From: Cognatundibacterium crateris
GTDB taxonomy: Bacteria; Pseudomonadota; Gammaproteobacteria; Burkholderiales; Burkholderiaceae_D
Length of the DNA: 64,000 nucleotides
NCBI RefSeq assembly: GCF_010078235.1
Contig: NZ_JAABOS010000008.1
Span: forward strand, 124,001 to 188,000
Reading direction: 5' to 3'
The notes below the pieces were generated by a model. It was not told where the DNA came from. It worked only from the letters and a program-made list of their open reading frames with translations, and did no database searches. Each line of letters opens with the position of its first letter. The first letter of the stretch is position 1. A program made the position numbers and the translations under genes. Positions 1 through 7,602 of this stretch are shown piece after piece.

Positions 1-1
1 T

Positions 2-517
2 TTCTCTGGCTTTGGTGCAGCGAAGCGCATCGTGTTTTTCGATACCTTGATTGAAAAACTGAGCCCGGCAGAAATCGAAGCAGTACTTGCGCATGAACTG
101 GGGCATTTCAAACTGCGCCACATCGTCAAGCGTATCAGCGTGATGTTTGTTTTTTCACTGGGCTTCCTGGCTTTGCTCGGCTATCTGAAGCAGCAGGTAT
201 GGTTCTATACCGGCCTGGGCGTTGATCCGCTGTTACTGGCGCAAAATGATGCGATGGCTTTGTTACTGTTCATGCTGGTCCTGCCGGTATTTACTTTCCT
301 GTTGTCGCCATTGGCGGCGATCAGTTCACGCAAGCATGAATTTGAAGCCGATGCCTTTGCCGCTAAACATGCGAGTGCGCAGGATCTGATTGCGGCGCTG
401 GTCAAAATGTATGACGATAACGCATCGACACTGACGCCTGACCCTTTACACTCTGCATTCTATGACTCCCACCCACCGGCCGCGATCCGCATCCAGCATT
501 TGCTGGCCGCACAGTGA
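2..517 (+). CDS. M48-family zinc metallopeptidase, C-terminal part (5' end outside the window)
   Basis: Integral-membrane zinc peptidase of the M48 (Ste24/HtpX-like) family, expected to take part in membrane protein quality control. The reading frame is open from the first bases, so the N-terminus lies upstream; only about 171 residues are visible. The HELGH zinc motif is present just after SPAEIEAVLA, followed by two hydrophobic segments and then the downstream glutamate in the KHEFEADAFA segment that would supply the third zinc ligand. The C-terminal SHPPAAIRIQHL segment is typical of the family. The gene is followed 34 bp later by the pterin dehydratase and rsgA, a conserved order in Burkholderiales. 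Which M48 subgroup it belongs to cannot be settled without the N-terminal half. Confidence 0.9.
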   Translation, partial: FSGFGAAKRIVFFDTLIEKLSPAEIEAVLAHELGHFKLRHIVKRISVMFVFSLGFLALLGYLKQQVWFYTGLGVDPLLLAQNDAMALLLFMLVLPVFTFLLSPLAAISSRKHEFEADAFAAKHASAQDLIAALVKMYDDNASTLTPDPLHSAFYDSHPPAAIRIQHLLAAQ

Positions 518-551
518 AGCGCAGCCCTGAGACCACTTTGAAGGAATGATG

Positions 552-899
552 ATGAAAACTGCCGACTTACTCGCACTCAAATCCCAGCATACAGAAACCG
601 GGCTGGCGGATGCGGAACTCAGCGCTTACTTTGCTGCGACCCCGGGCTGGAGCCAGGATGGGCCGCGTATCGTGAAGACCTTTCAATTCAAAAATTATTA
701 TGAAACCCTGGCCTTCATCAATGCGATTGCCTATGTGATCCACGCGGAAGATCACCATCCTGAGCTGGTGGTCACCTATAACCGCTGCCTGATCCGCTTC
801 GACACCCATACCGTGAACGACGGCAAAGGCGGTATTTCAGTCAGTGACTTTATTTGCGCGGCCAAGGTCGATGCGATTTTCGAGCAAAGCTTTTCCTGA
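552..899 (+). CDS. phhB: 4a-hydroxytetrahydrobiopterin dehydratase (pterin carbinolamine dehydratase)
   Basis: Small cytoplasmic enzyme that dehydrates 4a-hydroxytetrahydropterin so the pterin cofactor of aromatic amino acid hydroxylases can be recycled. The protein is about 115 residues, the normal family length. It carries the diagnostic [12 protein letters not shown] segment with the paired histidines of the active site, and the [11 protein letters not shown] helix before it. Three ATG codons stand in a row (546, 549, 552). The AAGGA ribosome-binding site at 541-545 fits only the third with normal spacing, so 552 is preferred. The stop codon overlaps the start of rsgA (TGATG), so the two genes are translationally coupled. 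No phenylalanine hydroxylase gene is visible nearby. Confidence 0.93.
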   Translation: MKTADLLALKSQHTETGLADAELSAYFAATPGWSQDGPRIVKTFQFKNYYETLAFINAIAYVIHAEDHHPELVVTYNRCLIRFDTHTVNDGKGGISVSDFICAAKVDAIFEQSFS

Positions 900-1804
900 T
901 GGCACACTTACAAGGACTGGTGATCGCCGCGCATGGCCGGCATTATCTGATACAGGCAGAACTGGATGGCGAGCAGCATAAACTGCACTGCGTCACGCGT
1001 GGCAAAAAGAGTGATGTGTCGGTCGGCGATGTGGTCGAATTTGCGCTGACCTCGAAAAATCAGGGTGTGATCGAAGCCATCACCCCGCGCAAAACCCTGC
1101 TCTATCGCTCGGATCAGTACAAATCCAAAATGCTGGCGGCCAATCTGACGCAATTGCTGATCGTGATCGCGACTGAGCCCAGCTTTAGCGATGATCTGGT
1201 ATCACGCGCCCTGGTCGCGGCGGAATCAGCCGGTATACAACCTGTGCTGATACTGAATAAAACCGACGTCACCGCCTCCCTCGATAAGGCCAGAGAGCGT
1301 GCCGGACTGTACGCGGGACTGGGCTATCCTGTGCATGAGGTATCAGCCAAAGAACAGCCTGAAGCAACCCGCGTGCTGCTGGAAACACTGACACGTGGGC
1401 AAAGCACTATCCTGATCGGTCAATCCGGCATGGGTAAATCTTCGCTGATTAATCTGTTGATACCGGATGCCGATATCGCCACCCGTGAAATCTCTGCAGC
1501 GCTGGATACCGGCAAACACACCACCACCTTCACCCGTCTGTATCAGCTCGATGCACAGTCCTATGTGATTGATTCACCGGGTTTTCAGGAGTTTGGTCTG
1601 CATCATTTGAGCGAAGGTATGCTGGAACGGGCCTTCCCGGAATTTGTGCCACATCTGGGTAAGTGCCGCTTCTATAACTGCCATCACCACACCGAACCTG
1701 GCTGCGCCATCCTGGCCGCGATCAGCGATGGCGAAATCAGCAGCATGCGCCATGAGCTATTCGAGCAACTGGTGCACGAATCGAAGCAAACTGTCGGGTA
1801 TTGA
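899..1804 (+). CDS. rsgA: Ribosome small-subunit-dependent GTPase A (30S maturation GTPase)
   Basis: Circularly permuted GTPase that acts late in 30S subunit assembly, releasing RbfA and checking the decoding centre. Domain order is an N-terminal OB fold (about residues 1-80), the permuted G domain and a C-terminal zinc finger. The motifs appear in the permuted order expected of the family: NKTD (G4), then GQSGMGKSS (G1, P-loop), then DSPGFQEFG (G3). The zinc-binding segment [16 protein letters not shown] follows near residue 260. The start at 899 overlaps the upstream stop codon and gives 301 residues; the frame is open further upstream, but that would add residues inside the dehydratase gene with no support. 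Confidence 0.96.
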   Translation: MAHLQGLVIAAHGRHYLIQAELDGEQHKLHCVTRGKKSDVSVGDVVEFALTSKNQGVIEAITPRKTLLYRSDQYKSKMLAANLTQLLIVIATEPSFSDDLVSRALVAAESAGIQPVLILNKTDVTASLDKARERAGLYAGLGYPVHEVSAKEQPEATRVLLETLTRGQSTILIGQSGMGKSSLINLLIPDADIATREISAALDTGKHTTTFTRLYQLDAQSYVIDSPGFQEFGLHHLSEGMLERAFPEFVPHLGKCRFYNCHHHTEPGCAILAAISDGEISSMRHELFEQLVHESKQTVGY

Positions 1805-1851
1805 GGCGTTTAGCTGGGTGATTCCACTTCGTGTGGTGCGGCATGCATACA

Positions 1852-1878
1852 CATTGTTGGCATTGTTGGCATTGTTGG
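1852..1878. repeat. 9-bp tandem repeat, three copies
   Basis: Three perfect copies of CATTGTTGG stand in a row between rsgA and the acetylation cassette, followed by a partial CA. A simple short tandem repeat, probably from replication slippage. No function is suggested by the sequence. Confidence 0.8.
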
Positions 1879-1913
1879 CATGATAGACATCATTGCCGGT
1901 TTGACTCAGAAAG

Positions 1914-1990
1914 CGTCATTCCCGCGCAGGCGGGAATCCAGTGGCGTACCAGTCGCGAGACACTGGATCCCTGCCTGCGCAGGGATGACG
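1914..1990. repeat. REP-like palindromic element between convergent genes
   Basis: Two 30-bp arms (1914-1943 and 1961-1990) are inverted copies matching at about 26 of 30 positions, with a 17-bp centre. Each arm is itself a small palindrome around GCGCAGGC (CATTCCCGCG / CGCGGGAAT type). This ATTCCCGC-GCGGGAAT design is the common dispersed REP element found in many proteobacterial genomes. It lies between the 3' ends of rsgA and the wssI-like gene, where it could act as a transcription barrier or mRNA stabiliser; that role is inference. Confidence 0.8.
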
Positions 1991-2032
1991 AATTTTAGTG
2001 CATCAGTATTTGGATCAAGGGTGCTCGCATTA

Positions 2033-3178
2033 TCAGAGCTTACCCTGACGCAGACGTTCAAACCAGGCGCGTTCTTTGGGCTCAAGCGGGCGCTGTATCA
2101 TGCGTTCCGGGATTTCCCACAGCACTAGCTTGGGGGCTTCCTGACTAAATTCTTTGCTGTGAAAATAGGCTTGTGCCGCGCCGTCGAAGGCACCACCGTC
2201 TTTCGCCAGATTCGCAACGGGCGCACCGACATGGCGGCTCAGGAAAGGCACAAAATTGCCACGCAGGCTGAATGAAGTACCGATCAGCGACAAGGCGGGT
2301 AAGCCGCTGTCACCAAACAAATCATCGCTATTGACCACCACCGGTGCGACTTCACTTAGGGTGGTAATTTCAGTCGCCGGTCTGGCCCAGGCTGGCAGGC
2401 CTTCCAGGCTGGAGACTTTATACAAATCACCCATGCGTTCGCCCTGACGGCTCTTCACGCTGTCAGCATTGAGCGGCGCAGCGTCCGAGCTGATCCACTG
2501 CTTCTGACGTAACTGAGTCGCGATATATGCGGCCACCGCATTGGCACCGGCTTCATTCCAGTGAGAATCAGTGCGGTAATAACGCTCCCCGGTCACAGCC
2601 TGCAGCGGCAAGCGCAAATCCAGCACTGGCACCTGTGCCTGCTGTAATTCGCCTATCCACTGATCCATACGCGGACCAAAAGCAGCCGGACGATATAGGC
2701 CACAAGTATGGCTGTTTTCCATGCGCGCCTTGTCCGGCACCACGGCCACCACCAGCGGTATGCCTTGCGCTTTAAGCAGTGTTGCCACCTGCCCTACCAT
2801 CCAGGCACGTGCTTTGGCATTCTGGGCGGCGTCATCAAAGCTGCTCAATTCTTCGGTCAGAAAAAACCAGCCACTACATCCGGGCCTGACCTGAGCGCCG
2901 GTATCACGCGCCAGGTTCCAGCTGACTGCGCGTTCGGTCGCCGCGAAGGCTTTGCTGAAGATGAATTTTTCGTTCAATTGCGAAGTCAGGATGCGCGTGG
3001 ATTCACCTTGTGCGACTTTTTTCCAGTCGGCCATCTCACTCCATTTGTCAGCAGGAATCGCACGTAAAGTCTGAATACCAACTGCAAAGCCACCCAGCGT
3101 GATGGCCGCAAACGCGGCTGCCGGCAGGTACTTCCACAGTCCGGCACGTTCAGGGCGATAGATAAATGCTTCACTCAT
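2033..3178 (-). CDS. wssI: AlgJ/AlgX-like polysaccharide O-acetyltransferase, last gene of the acetylation cassette (WssI-like)
   Basis: Periplasm-facing SGNH-type acetyltransferase expected to move acetyl groups onto a polysaccharide after the MBOAT partner has passed them across the membrane. The 381-residue protein has an N-terminal membrane anchor (about residues 15-35) after a short cytoplasmic stretch. Its catalytic signature is TDSHWN, giving Asp204 and His206, with the GTSFS serine at about Ser302. These are the three residues that define AlgJ/AlgX catalysis. It starts 9 bp after the MBOAT gene and ends the operon, with the REP-like palindrome downstream. Homology alone would fit alginate or cellulose acetylation. 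No alginate polymerase genes (alg8, alg44) are visible, whereas a cellulose synthase cluster lies 27 kb away on the same strand, so a cellulose role is inferred. Confidence 0.85.
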   Translation of the reverse strand: MSEAFIYRPERAGLWKYLPAAAFAAITLGGFAVGIQTLRAIPADKWSEMADWKKVAQGESTRILTSQLNEKFIFSKAFAATERAVSWNLARDTGAQVRPGCSGWFFLTEELSSFDDAAQNAKARAWMVGQVATLLKAQGIPLVVAVVPDKARMENSHTCGLYRPAAFGPRMDQWIGELQQAQVPVLDLRLPLQAVTGERYYRTDSHWNEAGANAVAAYIATQLRQKQWISSDAAPLNADSVKSRQGERMGDLYKVSSLEGLPAWARPATEITTLSEVAPVVVNSDDLFGDSGLPALSLIGTSFSLRGNFVPFLSRHVGAPVANLAKDGGAFDGAAQAYFHSKEFSQEAPKLVLWEIPERMIQRPLEPKERAWFERLRQGKL

Positions 3179-3187
3179 ATCAGCCTC

Positions 3188-4585
3188 TTAAAACTGAAAA
3201 TACAGGAAGGGAACGGCCTTCTGACCCGCCAGCACGATCACACCATAACTGAAAGTCAGCACTGGCCACAGCATGCTCCAGCTCATTACGCCGAGGCCGC
3301 CGCGTTTCGCAATCGGTGTGGCCGGATAGACCACGCACAGTAAACCAATCAGGAAGGTCAGGATAATCATAGGACGCAGCGCCAGGATCACTTCATCCTG
3401 TATGCCGAAACCGTGTAAGCCGAGCTGACCGGCCCACATGCCCAGTGCATTATCAAAGCCAGTAGCGCGGAAGATAGTCCAGGCGAACATCACGGTCAAC
3501 ATAGTCAGTGCACGCGAGGCATAATCCGGCATAGAGTAACCACGCTGAGTAAACGCACGGTCACAGCACAGGGCCGTACCTTGAATAATGCCCCAGATCA
3601 GATAATTCCAGTTATCGCCACCATGCCATAAACCACCGATCGCCATGGTCAGCATCAGATTGACATAAGTGCGTAAGGGTCCCTGACGGTTACCACCCAG
3701 ACTGATGTACAGATAATCTCTTAACCAGGACGACAAAGTCTGATGCCAGCGGCGCCAGAAGTCCTGTATCGATACCGCCAGATACGGGTTGTTGAAATTC
3801 TCTTCGAAATGAAAGCCCAGCATCAGGCCCAGTCCGATGGCCATTGCACTGTAACCGGCGAAATCAAAATACAGCTGAAAGGTATAGGCGATGCAACCTA
3901 TCCAGGCATCCCAGAAGCCGGGATGTTTGAGACCGAAACACAGTGCCACTACCGGTGCCAGCGTATCGGCGATCAGCACCTTCATGGAAAAACCTATCAT
4001 GAAGCGACGCACGCCGAGCGAGAACTTTTCCATCGAAAATACGCGTTCGCGCAATTCCTTATCGATGACTTTGTAACGTACGATAGGACCGGCTATCAGA
4101 TGCGGGAACATCGCCATATAGGCAGAAAATGCCAGCACATCATACTGCGCAGGTACCACCTTGCGCCGCACATCCACCACATAGGAAATCGCGTGCAACA
4201 CGGTGAATGACAAGGCGATGGGCAGCATCACATGCTCCCACGGCAGTGCTTCCATCTGGCGTCCGGTCAGGAATTCATTGAGTGTAGACACCAGCATATT
4301 GGTGTACTTGTACCAAACCAGCGATGCCAGGTTGAGTACAATGGCCCAGGCCATCCAGCGCGTCTTCCATTTTTCATCCTGCGTCTTGTCGATCAGGATC
4401 GCTGCGCCCCAGGCCAACAGGGTCAGCGCGATGATCAGGATCAGGAACTTGGGCGTCCACCAGGCATAAAAAATCCAGCTGCCGACCAGCAGCGTATGGT
4501 TGCGGTAGTTCTGCGGTGTGACCAGGTACAGGGCAAAGAACAGGGGCAAAAACAGAGTCAGAAACTCAAGTGAGGCAAATACCAT
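3188..4585 (-). CDS. wssH: AlgI-like MBOAT O-acyltransferase (WssH-like)
   Basis: Multi-pass inner-membrane acyltransferase of the MBOAT family that carries acetyl groups from a cytoplasmic donor to the periplasmic transferases. It has 465 residues and roughly a dozen hydrophobic segments, the usual AlgI length. The two histidines typical of the family are visible: His281 in the DFWRRWH segment and His321 in GGLWHGG. The LYFDFAGYSAMAIG stretch between them is also characteristic. It lies 20 bp after the AlgF-like gene and 9 bp before the AlgJ-like gene, so the genes are surely one operon. It resembles both AlgI and WssH; the four-gene order favours the latter. Confidence 0.92.
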   Translation of the reverse strand: MVFASLEFLTLFLPLFFALYLVTPQNYRNHTLLVGSWIFYAWWTPKFLILIIALTLLAWGAAILIDKTQDEKWKTRWMAWAIVLNLASLVWYKYTNMLVSTLNEFLTGRQMEALPWEHVMLPIALSFTVLHAISYVVDVRRKVVPAQYDVLAFSAYMAMFPHLIAGPIVRYKVIDKELRERVFSMEKFSLGVRRFMIGFSMKVLIADTLAPVVALCFGLKHPGFWDAWIGCIAYTFQLYFDFAGYSAMAIGLGLMLGFHFEENFNNPYLAVSIQDFWRRWHQTLSSWLRDYLYISLGGNRQGPLRTYVNLMLTMAIGGLWHGGDNWNYLIWGIIQGTALCCDRAFTQRGYSMPDYASRALTMLTVMFAWTIFRATGFDNALGMWAGQLGLHGFGIQDEVILALRPMIILTFLIGLLCVVYPATPIAKRGGLGVMSWSMLWPVLTFSYGVIVLAGQKAVPFLYFQF

Positions 4586-4605
4586 AGCTGCGGTCCGGTG
4601 TCAGA

Positions 4606-5262
4606 TCAGGATGTGCTGTCGCGCACGAAAAAGACTTGCTGCGCTTTTTTAGACGGAATCACGATCACGCTGTAACGTTCGCCCGCCTGCAACTGGCCCA
4701 TATCCACGGCAGCACCGGCATCGGCCTTATTGCATTGTGCCTGCACACTGAGTTTGACTGCATTCACCAGACGGCGCTGGGTAGTACCAGTCGCCACATT
4801 CTCGAATACCGACGCACCTTTAGCACCACCATTCAGGCCAGCTGCAGTACAGGCTGGATCAGCATTAAGCAAGGAAATGGAAGCGCGATTGGCATTGAAA
4901 TCAGCAGGCGACTCACGCACGATCAGGCTGTCCAGACCATTGCCTTTATTGACGATGGCGATAGTGATGAATTCACCTGGCTTGGCAACGACATCAATCG
5001 CTGTTTTATGATTGCCGACTTGTACCGTGGCGCTCAGCTTATCACCGGCTTTGACCGGATAAAAACGTGATACCCGATTATCAGTCTGTGCTCCCAGCGC
5101 CACTTTGGCACTGCCATTGACCACGCTGGCTTTGTCGCTGGCGGCATTCAGAAAGCGCACAAACGAAGAATCCTGACCGGGACCGGTTTCATATAAAGGA
5201 TTATCCGCATAGGCATTGAGGGACAGCGCCAATGTGATGCAGCTGAGGGCAAATTTTTTCAT
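4606..5262 (-). CDS. wssG: AlgF-like periplasmic O-acetylation protein (WssG-like)
   Basis: Predicted periplasmic adaptor of the polysaccharide acetylation machinery. It has 218 residues and begins with a clear signal peptide (MKKFALSCITLALSLNAYA, cleavage near residue 19). The rest is beta-rich and carries the VRFLNA and AGDKLSATVQVG segments seen in AlgF-type proteins; no catalytic motif is visible. It is separated from the upstream SGNH gene by 150 bp containing a strong hairpin, and lies 20 bp before the MBOAT gene. The family assignment rests on overall pattern and position between the other acetylation genes, so it is somewhat less secure than its neighbours. Confidence 0.78.
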   Translation of the reverse strand: MKKFALSCITLALSLNAYADNPLYETGPGQDSSFVRFLNAASDKASVVNGSAKVALGAQTDNRVSRFYPVKAGDKLSATVQVGNHKTAIDVVAKPGEFITIAIVNKGNGLDSLIVRESPADFNANRASISLLNADPACTAAGLNGGAKGASVFENVATGTTQRRLVNAVKLSVQAQCNKADAGAAVDMGQLQAGERYSVIVIPSKKAQQVFFVRDSTS

Positions 5263-5360
5263 GATAGGTGTCAGGGTTCGGTGGCATTCTGGTTGCCAGC
5301 AGGCTACTTACCCTGCTGTCAGCTTACGTGCTTGCTTACTTGCTTATTTAATTGTTTAGC

Positions 5361-5390
5361 AGCCAGTCTCTGCATCGCGCAGGACTGGCT
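5361..5390 (-). other. Intercistronic hairpin between the SGNH and AlgF-like genes
   Basis: AGCCAGTC (5361-5368) and GACTGGCT (5383-5390) form an 8-bp perfect stem, extended inside by CTGC/GCAG to about 12 bp with a small loop. No T-run follows on the minus strand, so it is not a standard intrinsic terminator. It could be an mRNA-stabilising or processing structure that separates expression of the first cassette gene from the other three. Confidence 0.55.
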
Positions 5391-5412
5391 GGCATTGCGT
5401 CCGGAAGACGGT

Positions 5413-6072
5413 TTAACGCTTGATGGTATTGATAATCGCTGGTGTGCTGATCGCATTACCGATCGCTGTTCCCCAGGATTTATAGCCGGCATTATCAAAA
5501 TGCTGGCCATCTATCGAGCCCCATTCGCCAGGCTGGGACAGCTTGAGCGAATCCACATAGGTGCATGGTGCGACGATTTCAGACAAATAGCCGGACATTT
5601 CTTTAGCGCGCGCATAAGTCTTGTTGAATTTGCCGCCTTCTGTACCCCAGGCCGGACCTACCCAGACGCAGGCCACGCCATTATTTTTCACGCCCTTAGT
5701 CAGACGTGACACCTGTTGCCAGATCCAGGTTTTCTGCAGTTCAGGCTGGGTATAGCCAGCCATGGTGTCACCGTTGACGACCACCACTAAATTTGGTTTG
5801 TAGGTTTTAACCAGTTCATTGAAAGGACGCGTCATTGCATCCTGACCAGTTTTGACCTCGACCGGACCATCTTTCAGACGTACCGCACCGCCGCAGGAGG
5901 ACTGGCTTTTCACCATCCAGTCACCGGCAGCCACACCGCAGGCACCGAAGGAATACACCACCGCACCTTTGCTCATCAGATCATCATGCAAAGTCGTGAT
6001 CAGATAATCAGGGGTGGACATGTGGCTATCGCCAATGATCAGGACGGTCAGTCCGGCTAACAGTGCGCTCAT
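5413..6072 (-). CDS. wssF: SGNH-fold hydrolase, first gene of the acetylation cassette (WssF-like)
   Basis: SGNH/GDSL-fold protein of 219 residues, about the length of WssF in the P. fluorescens cellulose acetylation operon. All four SGNH blocks are visible: GDSHMS with Ser16, the GACGV glycine, VVVNGDTM with the block III asparagine, and DGQHF with Asp188 and His191. The first 13 residues are hydrophobic and could be a short signal or anchor, although there is no basic n-region. No ATG lies further upstream in frame before a stop. It may act as an acetyl carrier, esterase or transferase; the sequence does not decide between them. It is the first gene of the cassette and presumably follows a promoter in the 420-bp region that separates it from argF. 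Confidence 0.75.
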   Translation of the reverse strand: MSALLAGLTVLIIGDSHMSTPDYLITTLHDDLMSKGAVVYSFGACGVAAGDWMVKSQSSCGGAVRLKDGPVEVKTGQDAMTRPFNELVKTYKPNLVVVVNGDTMAGYTQPELQKTWIWQQVSRLTKGVKNNGVACVWVGPAWGTEGGKFNKTYARAKEMSGYLSEIVAPCTYVDSLKLSQPGEWGSIDGQHFDNAGYKSWGTAIGNAISTPAIINTIKR

Positions 6073-6509
6073 AGTTTCGACTCAAAAAAGTGGTGCTGAT
6101 TAATCTGACGTATTCCCGACCTCATGTTGACCCCAGCGCCAGCGGATTACACTTTATTTCGGCATGGAACAAACATTTCGGGAATTGCGCACAATTATAA
6201 ATATGATGCGCTCATTTGCTACTGGCAAACAGGCAACATTTCCATATTGAATTAAGTTTTTTTACCAATTGACTAGAATTGACAATCTGGAGTAAGTTGC
6301 TCCGGTACGCAAATATACTGACCAAGTCATAATAGTCCGTGAATAATTCGTCGCTAACGCATGAATAATTCGTAAATAATTCATATTCACGGCACTATTA
6401 CGTCTTAAATTGCTTTTTCCTGAATTTCATATGGGAAAGAGAATTTAATCCCTTATAATTAAGCAGTTATGACAGGCGGCGGCATGCCCCCATGCTGCCC
6501 GTTTTATTT
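6073..6509. promoter_or_regulatory. Divergent intergenic region between the wss-like cassette and argF
   Basis: About 435 bp, AT-rich, with no credible ORF. A perfect TATAAT at 6454-6459 sits 51 bp upstream of the argF start and is the best -10 candidate; no good -35 is seen 16-18 bp before it. The middle part (about 6340-6385) holds three AATAATTC direct repeats. The promoter for the minus-strand cassette should also lie here but I cannot point to a convincing one. Confidence 0.45.
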
Positions 6510-7427
6510 ATGGCTATCAAACACTTCCTGCAATTCTCCGATTTCACCCGCTCAGAATTTGAATATGTGATGCAGCGTGCGCGCATTATCAAGCAGCGCT
6601 TTAAGGCGTATCAGACCTATCATCCGCTGGTCGACCGCACGCTGGTCATGGTATTCGAAAAAAACTCCACCCGTACCCGCCTGTCGTTTGAGGCAGGCAT
6701 GCATCAGCTCGGTGGTGCTGCGATTTACCTGAATACGCGAGACAGCCAGCTTGGACGCGGGGAGCCGGTAGAAGATGCAGGTCAGGTCATGTCGCGCATG
6801 TGCGACATCATCATGATCCGTACCTTCGAGCAGGAAATGATAGAAAAATTCGCCGCCAATTCGCGCGTACCTGTGATTAACGGCCTGACCAATCAGCATC
6901 ACCCCTGCCAGATCCTGGCAGATGTGTTCACTTACATAGAACATCGTGGCTCTATCGCAGGCAAGAAAGTCGCCTGGATCGGTGACGCGAATAATATGCT
7001 GTATTCCTGGCTGCAGGCAGCGCAGGTGTTCGGTTTCCACCTGCATGTCTCGACACCGAAAGGCTATGAGATGGATATGTCGCTGGTGGGTGCAGATACT
7101 GCGCATTACACCCTGTTCGATAACCCATCCGATGCCTGTGCTGGCGTAGATCTGGTCAATACCGATGTCTGGACCAGCATGGGTTATGAAGCAGAAAACG
7201 AAGCACGCCTGAAAGCCTTTGACGGCTGGATCGTGGATGAGGCTAAGATGGCACGCGCTAATCCGGATGCCCTGTTCATGCATTGTCTGCCCGCACACCG
7301 TGGCGAAGAAGTGTCTGCCAGTGTGATCGATGGCCCGCAATCTGTAGTGTGGGATGAAGCAGAAAACCGCCTGCATGTGCAAAAAGCGCTGCTCGAATAT
7401 CTGGTGGTGGGCAAGATCGAAGGATAA
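6510..7427 (+). CDS. argF: Ornithine carbamoyltransferase (anabolic)
   Basis: Cytoplasmic enzyme that makes citrulline from ornithine and carbamoyl phosphate, the sixth step of arginine synthesis. The carbamoyl-phosphate loop STRTRLSFE is present near residue 50, HPCQ near residue 130, and the ornithine-site motif FMHCLPAHRGEEV near residue 260. The product is about 305 residues, the standard length. An in-frame ATG at 6492 would add six residues (MLPVLF); the start at 6510 (MAIKHFLQFSDF) is preferred because family proteins begin this way, though neither start has a strong ribosome-binding site. It is followed by argG after a palindromic repeat, and both genes serve the last steps to arginine. 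Confidence 0.96.
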   Translation: MAIKHFLQFSDFTRSEFEYVMQRARIIKQRFKAYQTYHPLVDRTLVMVFEKNSTRTRLSFEAGMHQLGGAAIYLNTRDSQLGRGEPVEDAGQVMSRMCDIIMIRTFEQEMIEKFAANSRVPVINGLTNQHHPCQILADVFTYIEHRGSIAGKKVAWIGDANNMLYSWLQAAQVFGFHLHVSTPKGYEMDMSLVGADTAHYTLFDNPSDACAGVDLVNTDVWTSMGYEAENEARLKAFDGWIVDEAKMARANPDALFMHCLPAHRGEEVSASVIDGPQSVVWDEAENRLHVQKALLEYLVVGKIEG

Positions 7428-7436
7428 AAAAATTTA

Positions 7437-7571
7437 CGAAAACCTCTCAACACAGAGGCACGGAGACTCGGAGAAAAACAGGAGAATGGCAAATGCATTT
7501 CCAATTTCCTCCTAAGCTTTTCTCTGTGCTTCCTCTGAGTCTCTGTGTCTCCGTGTTGAGAGGTTTTTCGC
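7437..7571. repeat. Palindromic MITE-like element between argF and argG
   Basis: About 135 bp with long imperfect terminal inverted repeats. The left arm begins GAAAACCTCTCAACAC and continues with AGAG, CGGAGACTCGGAG units. The right arm ends GTGTTGAGAGGTTTTTCGC and carries the complementary CTCTGAGTCTCTGTGTCTCCG units. The aligned arms cover about 45 bp each around a central spacer that includes AAATGCATTT. Read on the minus strand it encodes the low-complexity [11 protein letters not shown] / FLRVSVPLC peptide that appears as a spurious protein in many genomes carrying this repeat. It carries no transposase. It lies between two genes of one pathway and could fold into a long hairpin in an argF-argG transcript. 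Confidence 0.75.
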
Positions 7572-7602
7572 TTGGCATAACACTATTAACAGAAAGTACA
7601 AC

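Noticed and set aside
2033..6072. Acetylation cassette as part of an alginate operon
   Set aside because: No alginate polymerase, epimerase, lyase or export genes are in the window, and the first gene is a WssF-sized SGNH protein placed as in the wss operon.
6552..7382. 276-codon open frame antisense to argF
   Set aside because: It mirrors argF in full, has many His/Cys/Arg residues from the reverse frame, and has no ribosome-binding site or known family. A shadow of a strongly coding gene.
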